Assembly: GCA_024233005.1 (NCBI GenBank) | Contig: JACKQE010000003.1 | Location: 248,001 to 312,000, forward strand | From: Akkermansiaceae bacterium | GTDB lineage: Bacteria; Verrucomicrobiota; Verrucomicrobiia; Verrucomicrobiales; DEV007 | DNA: 64,000 nt | Direction: 5' to 3' | Shown here: piece after piece, positions 8,539-15,330 of the stretch | Layout: the number at the start of each line of letters is the position of its first letter | How positions within the stretch are numbered: the stretch's first letter is position 1 | Position numbers and translations under genes: made by a program | The notes under the pieces: generated by a model | Told to the model about the DNA's origin: nothing | The model's database searches: none | Seen by the model: only the letters and a program-made list of their open reading frames with translations

Positions 8539-10119
8539 TTAACGCAGAGCCGGAATGGAGATGTATTGTTGGTTGACCCCTTCCGCCGTGACGGTCTGCA
8601 TGAACGTTTTCAAAGCGGAGTCGAGCGCATGCTCGGCGACCACGAAAGGTCGTTTGCTAACGTAAATGATGTCGCGATTCTGGACCACCACGTCCGGGGA
8701 CCGGCCATGTAAAATGTCGTTCACATCGATCACCTGCGTCTCAGGATGATGGATGCTGCCGCGAACCAGGAGGACCCGTCCTCGCCAGGCATCGTCATTG
8801 TAACTTCCGGCCTCGGCGATGGCGCTCAGCACGGTGACCCGCGTCGGCATTTTGCGCCTACCCGGACGGTTCACCGCTCCCAGCACGTAGTATTCGTTCT
8901 TCAGGGCGGAGGCGATGAAAATGTAGTCATCGGGCTGCAGGAGGGCATTCTGATCGAAATCACCCTCGCGGTAGAGTTTCGCGAGATCCACATCCAGTTT
9001 TTGTCCGCCTCGCGAAACGAACGACCGTTCCATATCGGCAATCTCCACATTGGTGCTCCCCACCGATCCGACCTCCACGCCTTGCGCCGTGGCAAGGGCT
9101 TCGAGCACTGTCGTGGGGCGGGTCAGCGCAAAAGACCCCGGTTCACGAACCCGTCCGATGATGGTATACCGTTTGCTTCCCATGGACGCCGGGGAGACGA
9201 CCACGCGCGGATCCTCATGATACTCCGCGAGTGAGATTTCGATGTCCTTGCGGAGTTCGTCCACAGTGCGGCCGGCCGCCTGAATACCGATGGCCTGGAG
9301 GTAGCTCACGGTGCCGTCCGGGGCCACGACTATCCCGGACCTGGCAAGATCCGGCCGTTTAAACAAAGCGAGATTCAACACATCTCCTGCACCGAGGGTG
9401 TAGGCCTTCTGCCATTCCGGCGTTTTGGCGGGTTGCACCCGCTCTTCAAAAACGGGCTTGCGCTCAAAGGCGCGGCGCAAGATCTCACGCCTCATCTCAT
9501 CACTCACCGGGCGGGAAGCGGAGCTTGGCGATGAAGGGATCATCGTTTCCACCGGCCGGGCGCGCAGAGGGGCTTCCGGAGGAGCCACTATGGTGTCCAA
9601 AGGAGTGGCCCTCGCCATCGGGAGGGCACTGGCGATCACTGGAGCAGAACTGGCGGGTTTTGCGATCATTGGGGAAGCGCTGGCTATCACCACCGGAGCG
9701 GAACTGGCGGGTTCCCTGGTCAGGTTGACCACGATTTCCTCACTGTGCAGGGCACTGCCTCCGAGGAGAGGAGCCATTTGCTCCTGCGCTCCAGCTGGAA
9801 TGGGGGGCGGAGGAATCTGGGTGACGGCAGTTGCCGGTGGGTTCGGTGACTTCGAAGCAGAAGGAGCTGAACCCTGTTTGAGTCCAGGCTGAGCCATCGC
9901 CACAAGATTGGAGTCCGTATGGTCCCCATCAGCTGATGGCAATGACGCAGCGTTCTTCGCGGGGGGTGCTTTTTGAAAGGATGCCTCCCGCGGAGGCACC
10001 GGCACAGGCATGGATTGAGAATGCCCCCAGCCCTTCAAAAGAAACAGCGATACCATTACCAATAGTGGTCCGCGCCCCAACAAACCACAATTGAAATATT
10101 TACCAGTATTGCAATACAT
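8539..10119 (-). CDS. Second Wza-like polysaccharide export protein with long Pro/Ala-rich N-terminal extension
   Basis: The C-terminal half has a Poly_export domain (YTLGAGDVLNLALF) and SLBB segments (GRVREPGSFALTRP, GAVNRPGRRKMPTR). Before it lie about 200 residues rich in Pro, Ala and Ser with internal repeats (KPASSAPV type). I place the start at the ATG at 10119, giving about 526 residues; ATGs at 10137, 10056 and 10221 are also in frame. The one at 10056 would start just before a hydrophobic stretch (MVSLFLLKGWG) and is a serious alternative. The 5' end lies inside an AT-rich region quite unlike the gene body. The protein is probably outer-membrane-associated and works with the adjacent Wza-like lipoprotein. 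Confidence 0.75.
   Translation of the reverse strand: MYCNTGKYFNCGLLGRGPLLVMVSLFLLKGWGHSQSMPVPVPPREASFQKAPPAKNAASLPSADGDHTDSNLVAMAQPGLKQGSAPSASKSPNPPATAVTQIPPPPIPAGAQEQMAPLLGGSALHSEEIVVNLTREPASSAPVVIASASPMIAKPASSAPVIASALPMARATPLDTIVAPPEAPLRARPVETMIPSSPSSASRPVSDEMRREILRRAFERKPVFEERVQPAKTPEWQKAYTLGAGDVLNLALFKRPDLARSGIVVAPDGTVSYLQAIGIQAAGRTVDELRKDIEISLAEYHEDPRVVVSPASMGSKRYTIIGRVREPGSFALTRPTTVLEALATAQGVEVGSVGSTNVEIADMERSFVSRGGQKLDVDLAKLYREGDFDQNALLQPDDYIFIASALKNEYYVLGAVNRPGRRKMPTRVTVLSAIAEAGSYNDDAWRGRVLLVRGSIHHPETQVIDVNDILHGRSPDVVVQNRDIIYVSKRPFVVAEHALDSALKTFMQTVTAEGVNQQYISIPALR
9626..9713. repeat. Imperfect 51-base direct repeat inside the Wza-like gene
   Basis: Two similar blocks at 9626-9659 and 9677-9713 share GGAGC(A/G)GAACTGGCGGGTT and the preceding CTGGC-ATCAC segment. 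They encode the repeated SSAPV-IASA-PM motif of the Pro/Ala-rich linker. Confidence 0.6.
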
Positions 10120-10429
10120 TATGTAAATTTGTCGCATTTTCCAGAAATTCCAATTATTTCGTGCCTTAAATTCAATAAATTTACTAATCCAGAGGTGCTT
10201 CACGCCAGACAATGCCGCCAATGAATCAATTTATCTATGAAATATATACTCAAAATATTTCCCCGCATCCTGAAATTTATGGTTTTTATTAATTAATTTC
10301 CAATTCTCTGGAAGGTTCCTGCATGGCGCTGCTTGTCAGGGCGCCGGTTCCAGCCTAGTAGTTCCCAACTTCAAAGCGTCCAGCCCGCTGCCGGCGTCGT
10401 TACTCCGATACCTTCCTTATTCAGTTCCC
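10120..10429. promoter_or_regulatory. AT-rich divergent control region
   Basis: About 310 bases without a convincing gene separate the minus-strand polysaccharide export genes from the plus-strand AsnC-like gene. From about 10120 to 10320 the DNA is strikingly AT-rich (for example TATTAATTAATTT near 10286) compared with its GC-rich surroundings. It must hold promoters for both directions. On the minus strand TTGGAA with CATAAA 16 bases downstream is a weak sigma70-like match. I see no clear operator. The rest of the stretch (10321-10429) is GC-rich and holds nothing I recognise. Confidence 0.4.
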
Positions 10430-11569
10430 ATGAGCCTGACTTCGACTCCCTCCCCCAAACTCCCCGTTGAGCACACCGATCCGGTCAACGCCCGCATTCT
10501 TGCGGTGTCTGAAGACTTAGTGGAAGGGTTCCAACGCCATCCTTTTCATATCATCGCGGAGAAGTCGGGCGTTCCTCTTCCGGACGTGCTGGCTCGAATC
10601 CGTGCCATGTTGGAGGCCGGGGTCATCCGCCGGGTCCGGCAAACCCTCCTCGCCACCCGGCTCGCCCACGGCGCTCTGTGCGCCTGGAAAGTGGACAACC
10701 ACCGCCTCGATCAGGTCTTCGACTTTATGTTCCGGGAGGATCCCTTTAGTGGACATGTCGTGACACGTTCGACGGACCGTGCCATTTCCGGCTCGGACTA
10801 TCGTCTCTGGACCACCCTCAAAGTGCCGCTCGGAGAATCGCTCGACGAACATGCCACCGCGTTGAAGCGCCTCGTCGGAGCGGACGACTACATTCTGATG
10901 CCGGCCAAAGGCATCTTCGCCCTCGGAGTGGGTCATGTGCGCCGAAAGACCATGGAACCCGGCGACAAAGTGGATGAACCCGCCAAGATGATCCCGATCG
11001 ATGAAATTTCCCTGACCCCGAAGGAATGGGACGTGCTCCTGGCACTGAAAGACGAACTCGCGCCCGAGGAAATCGTCGCCGACCCTTGGACCTCCCGAGC
11101 GGCCCGGGCGGGTGTGGAGATCGACACCTTCTACAGCATGGTCGAAGCCCTCGATCAGAGGAAGGCGATCGGACGTTTTTCCACCTTTCTGGAACACGTG
11201 AAACCCTCTTCCACTGGAGAGCGGGTCACCCGGTTCAATGCACTCTTCCACTGGAGAGTTCCCGAAGGCATGCAGGAAAGGGCCGGCGGGCAGGTCGGAA
11301 GGCATCCCATCATGACGCACTGTTATTGGCGTGAAGGTGGGGACCAATTTGCCAACGTGAACATCATGGGAGTCATCCATGGCTCGGACCGGGATCGAGT
11401 GTTGGAGCACAAAGCCGCAATCGACAAGCATCTCGCGGAGGAAGGAATTCCCGTGCTTTACACCAATGTCTTCTGGGGCGGGCGCAGCGAAATCAAGCCC
11501 TCTGAGATTTCCCCCAAAGTCTACCATGCGTGGCACGAGCAATGGGCCGACAAGGGGCAGGTCGTCTGA
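10430..11569 (+). CDS. Siroheme-decarboxylase-like (AhbA-AhbB fusion) / Lrp-AsnC family protein
   Basis: A 379-residue protein built of two related halves, each a winged-helix AsnC-like segment followed by a ferredoxin-like fold. The first half has RHPFHIIAEKSGVPLPDV, then RIRAMLEAGVIRRVRQTLL (residues about 35-75). The second has LTPKEWDVLLALKDEL, EALDQRKAIGRFSTFL and a PIMTHCYWRE segment. This layout matches proteins annotated as Lrp/AsnC regulators that are related to siroheme decarboxylase subunits AhbA and AhbB, which convert siroheme to 12,18-didecarboxysiroheme. No other haem gene is nearby. A role as a haem-pathway enzyme or a haem-sensing regulator is inference. The next gene starts 6 bases after the stop, so they form an operon. 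No Shine-Dalgarno is visible. Confidence 0.65.
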   Translation: MSLTSTPSPKLPVEHTDPVNARILAVSEDLVEGFQRHPFHIIAEKSGVPLPDVLARIRAMLEAGVIRRVRQTLLATRLAHGALCAWKVDNHRLDQVFDFMFREDPFSGHVVTRSTDRAISGSDYRLWTTLKVPLGESLDEHATALKRLVGADDYILMPAKGIFALGVGHVRRKTMEPGDKVDEPAKMIPIDEISLTPKEWDVLLALKDELAPEEIVADPWTSRAARAGVEIDTFYSMVEALDQRKAIGRFSTFLEHVKPSSTGERVTRFNALFHWRVPEGMQERAGGQVGRHPIMTHCYWREGGDQFANVNIMGVIHGSDRDRVLEHKAAIDKHLAEEGIPVLYTNVFWGGRSEIKPSEISPKVYHAWHEQWADKGQVV

Positions 11570-11575
11570 GAGCCG

Positions 11576-12202
11576 ATGAATCTCAACGCCGTCATCGAGT
11601 ATGGCGCGGTCATTTCTGCGGCCATCTACGGCGTGCTTCTGGCCCACCGGAAAGGCCTCGACTTTGTCGGGGTTTTTGCGGTGGCTTTCGTGGTTTCCTT
11701 TGGGGGAGGCACCCTGCGGGATCTCTTCCTCGACAGGACGCCGCTGTTCTGGGTGGCTAACCAGCATTTCGCGATCTTGGTCTTCACCCTGGCGCTGGCA
11801 GGCACGCTTTTCCCCCGACTCGCGGAGAGGCTTGAGTCTTGGCTGGCTGTTCCGGATGCGCTGGGCTTGGGGCTCTTTACGGTCATGGGAACGCGGTATG
11901 CGATGGAGGCAGACACACCTCTCTTCATCGCCGCCATTCTTGGGGTGGTCACCGGTGCTTTCGGCGGGGTGCTCGGCGATGTGATCTGCAATGAGATCCC
12001 CCGGCTGTTCCGTCCGGCGCCGCTCTATGCCACCTGCTCCTTCAGCGGAGCCTGGGTTTACATTCTGACCCACCGCTTTCTGGCCCTTCCAGAAGATCTT
12101 TGTTCCTTGAGCGCGGTGATTACCACGGTGGCATTCCGTCTCGTGGCAGTGAAGTGGGCGATTCAACTTCCGGCGACAGGAGAGCCTCCAAAAAAAGGAT
12201 GA
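11576..12202 (+). CDS. TRIC/UPF0126 (YadS-like) membrane protein
   Basis: A 208-residue inner-membrane protein with about seven hydrophobic helices. The glycine-rich motif SFGGGTLRDLFLDR near residues 42-55 and its counterpart GAFGGVLGDVICNEIP near 122-137 mark the two-fold repeat of the UPF0126 family. These are prokaryotic relatives of trimeric intracellular cation channels, or putative glycine-type transporters. It follows the AsnC-like gene by 6 bases and is probably translated from the same message. The substrate is unknown. Confidence 0.85.
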   Translation: MNLNAVIEYGAVISAAIYGVLLAHRKGLDFVGVFAVAFVVSFGGGTLRDLFLDRTPLFWVANQHFAILVFTLALAGTLFPRLAERLESWLAVPDALGLGLFTVMGTRYAMEADTPLFIAAILGVVTGAFGGVLGDVICNEIPRLFRPAPLYATCSFSGAWVYILTHRFLALPEDLCSLSAVITTVAFRLVAVKWAIQLPATGEPPKKG

Positions 12203-12230
12203 TGATGGACTCTCCGTGCGATCCCGGGGG

Positions 12231-13292
12231 TCATTTTCGGGAACCCCAACGCCGCGTGAGCTCATCCCATGTGGGCCCCTCCCCGGCTGGAAGCTCCTGC
12301 AGCGAGGCTTGCAGGGAAACCATTTTTTCAAAGACATCCGCGATCAGTTCGCCCATCTGCCAGAGCGCATGACGGAATTGCGAGGCCTCTGCAGCGGCCA
12401 CCATTTCGGGATAGGTCAATCCACCGGAGGCCGCACTGAGAGCAGCATCGCAGACCGGCCGGCCATCCGGTCCTTTGGTCAGGCTAAGCTCGCGGATCAG
12501 GCGCGCATTGCGGACTTTCTGATACCGGTGGTTCTCGGTCATGACCGCTCTGAGGAGCGATTCCAGTCCGGGGTCCCAATCACTCTCAAAATGGGCTCCC
12601 AAGCGGCCTTGGCGGGATACACACCGCATGTAGTGGCCCTGCACCGGCTCCACCGGGGTGGTAGCGAGATCATCAAGGAGCGAGGCCCAGTTGAGACCGA
12701 GTTCTTGCCTGCCAATCTCATTGAAGGTGACCAGATCCTGCACGGGACGGTTGGTGGCGGTGTATTTCCCGTCGATGAGGTGGAGATTGATCCCGTCGAG
12801 CACAGCCTTGATGAGCCCGTCTCCGGTGACGTGGGTCATCCACCCAAGCACCCATGCAAGGGCTCGGTGTCCGGGACCGAACAATTCCATGGCATCGCCC
12901 GCCACGTCCGACGCATACTCAAGGTAGCGCGACCACCCCAGAGTGCGATTCCGGTCCGCGGGACTCCACCCCAGAATGAGATGGGACCTGCCATAGAGCT
13001 TGGTCTGGATTTCCTGAGGAGTGACCTCCCGCCCCTCGAATGCCAGAGCCCATGGCTTGACCGGACCTCCGGTGATCGGGCTGCGGGACACGACGACAGG
13101 CCCGTGTCCAACGCCTTCGCCAGTATCGAGACAGACCGCATTCGGCACGGTCTGGATGTCGCATCCCAAATAAGCGCCAGCCAAATAGGTCGGGAAATGC
13201 CTCCGGATCACGGGCACGATCGGAAGTCGCCTCGCTTCTGCCGCTTTGGCCGCCAGAATGGCGTAGGCGGTGTGCCCGATGATTCCACTCAT
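12231..13292 (-). CDS. Zinc-dependent phospholipase C-like protein
   Basis: A 353-residue protein with no signal peptide. An early His (GHTAYAILAAKAAE), an Asp in YLAGAYLGCDIQ and a His-Asp pair in LGWMTHVTGDGL are placed like the metal ligands of zinc-dependent phospholipase C/S1-P1 type helical enzymes. The remainder is helical with no motif I recognise. The substrate is unknown and the enzymatic call is an inference from the ligand pattern. The start gives MSGIIGHTAYAILA. It converges on the plus-strand TRIC gene, and the next minus-strand gene downstream is beyond that. Confidence 0.45.
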   Translation of the reverse strand: MSGIIGHTAYAILAAKAAEARRLPIVPVIRRHFPTYLAGAYLGCDIQTVPNAVCLDTGEGVGHGPVVVSRSPITGGPVKPWALAFEGREVTPQEIQTKLYGRSHLILGWSPADRNRTLGWSRYLEYASDVAGDAMELFGPGHRALAWVLGWMTHVTGDGLIKAVLDGINLHLIDGKYTATNRPVQDLVTFNEIGRQELGLNWASLLDDLATTPVEPVQGHYMRCVSRQGRLGAHFESDWDPGLESLLRAVMTENHRYQKVRNARLIRELSLTKGPDGRPVCDAALSAASGGLTYPEMVAAAEASQFRHALWQMGELIADVFEKMVSLQASLQELPAGEGPTWDELTRRWGSRK

Positions 13293-13372
13293 GCCGTCAG
13301 TTTACCTCCGGTCGTTGACTCTGCCGAGCACGGATGCCGGGACCGATCCCGCTCCCAAGGCCACTGTCCCAC

Positions 13373-14200
13373 TCACGTGAGACCGCCTCCCTGTGGAGAC
13401 GCTGCCTTCCCCGGCATCAGCGCCCGGTGGGCTTCAAGCACTCCCGCGACCGTCCCGAAAGGTGCGGCAAACATCCATCCCACCACCGGGATCAGCATGA
13501 TGAGCAAATAACCGGATCCCAAGCCAGTCGCCAACCCCCGATGGGCTCGCGAAAAGGCCGCACTTTCGGACACAGTGTAGGATCGGTATTCCAGAGGAAA
13601 ATCGAAAAGCCCCTGCCCCATGAAGCGGGCCTGAATAAGGAAAACGAGAATCGCCGTCACCAGAGAGCCGATGCCCGGGATGAGGAGGAAGATCATGCAA
13701 AAAGCCGTCAGGGTAAGTTCCAGCAAGATCGACCGGGAGTTGACCGCGGCACTGCGGAGAAGGCTACCCATCAGTCCCAGAGACTGCCCCGGCCTGGGAC
13801 CGGTGTCGATGCCCCGTTGCACCGATTCTGCAAGTTTCCCCAGCACTGGCGCCAAGGCGACCAGGACCAGGTGTTTGTGCCCCAGAACAAACAACACAAC
13901 CAAAAGCAACGCCGTGAACACTCCGATGGTCAAGGCGATGAGATGATCAAGCCAGGGGGGCGAAATCGACAGGGAGTTCTCCACATAATCGGTGATCCAT
14001 CTCCCGAGAAACCAGATCCCAATGAGAAAAAGCAAACTGCAGATCAGGCTGACGAGTCCCGGCCAGAGCAGACTGTGCCAGAGCCTCAGCCGGGTCAGAG
14101 TGGCCGGAACGAGGGCATACCCGCGCAATCCTTTGAGCAGGCCCACAAGGAAGCCCTGCCGCTTCAGGGGTGGCGAGACCGTCGTTCCGGAGGAGGACAT
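13373..14200 (-). CDS. EI24/CysZ-like inner-membrane protein
   Basis: A 275-residue protein with four or more hydrophobic segments. The features FLVGLLKGLRGYALVPATLTRLRLW at the N-terminus (short motif GLRGY), LLIPGIGSLV in the centre and LIMLIPVVGWMFAAPFGTVAG-type residues near the end resemble the EI24 domain family, which includes the sulfate permease CysZ. The central P-G-hydrophobic helices are the diagnostic part. No cysteine-synthesis gene is adjacent, so sulfate transport cannot be assumed; a sulfate-type SulP permease lies far away at 47 kb. Confidence 0.65.
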   Translation of the reverse strand: MSSSGTTVSPPLKRQGFLVGLLKGLRGYALVPATLTRLRLWHSLLWPGLVSLICSLLFLIGIWFLGRWITDYVENSLSISPPWLDHLIALTIGVFTALLLVVLFVLGHKHLVLVALAPVLGKLAESVQRGIDTGPRPGQSLGLMGSLLRSAAVNSRSILLELTLTAFCMIFLLIPGIGSLVTAILVFLIQARFMGQGLFDFPLEYRSYTVSESAAFSRAHRGLATGLGSGYLLIMLIPVVGWMFAAPFGTVAGVLEAHRALMPGKAASPQGGGLT

Positions 14201-14279
14201 CGAATATCATCACTGTGGTGCCCCTGAGCGGCGCACGCAAGCGAAGACAGTACCCCGGGCGAACCATCAGGGAAAGCCG

Positions 14280-15317
14280 TCACTTCTCGGGAACCGGCGC
14301 CTCTTGCGGAACCGTCGGCTTGAGCTCGCTTTCAGGCACGATTTTTTTCATCCGGTCGGCGGTGATTTGCTGCACCGCCTTGAGACCGGTCGTGGATTCG
14401 GTTCCATCATCAAGCCGGCGGCTTCTCTCAAAATGCCCCAACGCGGACTCCCCGAGATCCAATTTGCCTGCGAGAGCATCCACCGCAGCCTGTGGGGCAC
14501 CCGAATAGAGCGCTCCTTTGCCATAGAGGCTGGAGAAAATGCGAGACTGCGGGATGATCTCAGGATGCGCCCCGGGGGCGTTTCCGGCCAATTCCAGCGA
14601 GGCGCGCAAGGCCATCGCTGACAACCGGGAATCCCCACCGGCATTCAGGGTGTAGGCACTGCCGAAAGCCACCGCCGCTTCCTCCCTCTGTCCCTGCTCC
14701 CTCAGGGCGACTCCCTGCAAATAGGCCATCTCGATGCCTTCACTGGCATCGGCTTGGAACGTCTCAGAGGCAAAGGCGGTCGTCGCCAGCCGAATGACCT
14801 CCTCCCAGCGTGCTCCACCAGCCGCCGCCCAGGCCATAAAGACAGGGGACAGTGAGCGTTCTTTCTCAGGAAGCAGGGCCAACTCCGGCTGGAGTGCTTT
14901 CAACTGGGCCTCGATGGATTTCGCATCGAGCAGGGCCCGGTGACACTCCAAGAGGGCCCGTCTTGCCCGGCTTCGAAAATTCCCCGGTGCCGGATAAAAG
15001 GTGAGATTGCCGCCTGCCGCGATGATCTTGTCATAAGCCACCACGGCTTCCGGAAACTTCTCCGAAAGCAGAGCTGCCTCGGCGCGCTTCCAATCCTCGG
15101 GCTCCGGCCAGTCAATGGATTCGATCTGGTCGTAGGACAACTCGGCCTCGGTGAGGCTTCCTTCCAACCGGTATTTCAAACTCCGGGGACCGAGGGAGGC
15201 CACCAGCAGATCCTGGGAAGTCCCGGATTTCAACCTCACCGTGACGGGCGCGGCAAAGACTTGCCCGCTCCAGAGAAGGATCACCCACAACCAAAGGAAA
15301 TGACGGAGAATCAACAT
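14280..15317 (-). CDS. Exported TPR-like protein
   Basis: The ATG at 15317 gives about 345 residues and a signal peptide (MLILRHFLWLWVILLWSGQVFA), and lies 13 bases past the stop of the upstream gene; longer in-frame starts would overlap that gene. The mature N-terminus is a short beta-rich segment (VTVRLKSGTSQDLLVAS). Helical tetratricopeptide-like repeats follow, rich in Ala, Leu and Glu. It is the last gene of the ExbBD operon. Proteins of this kind usually act as periplasmic scaffolds. The exact partner is unknown. Confidence 0.65.
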   Translation of the reverse strand: MLILRHFLWLWVILLWSGQVFAAPVTVRLKSGTSQDLLVASLGPRSLKYRLEGSLTEAELSYDQIESIDWPEPEDWKRAEAALLSEKFPEAVVAYDKIIAAGGNLTFYPAPGNFRSRARRALLECHRALLDAKSIEAQLKALQPELALLPEKERSLSPVFMAWAAAGGARWEEVIRLATTAFASETFQADASEGIEMAYLQGVALREQGQREEAAVAFGSAYTLNAGGDSRLSAMALRASLELAGNAPGAHPEIIPQSRIFSSLYGKGALYSGAPQAAVDALAGKLDLGESALGHFERSRRLDDGTESTTGLKAVQQITADRMKKIVPESELKPTVPQEAPVPEK

Positions 15318-15330
15318 GACGGGAAAGGAT

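Noticed and set aside
10517..12337. A 606-residue open frame on the minus strand opposite the AsnC-like and TRIC genes
   Set aside because: Its sequence is Arg/His/Gly-rich with no domain, as expected from the antisense of GC-rich codons; the plus-strand genes have clear families.
12216..13511. A 431-residue plus-strand open frame opposite the phospholipase-like gene
   Set aside because: No recognisable domain; the minus frame shows conserved metal-ligand positions.
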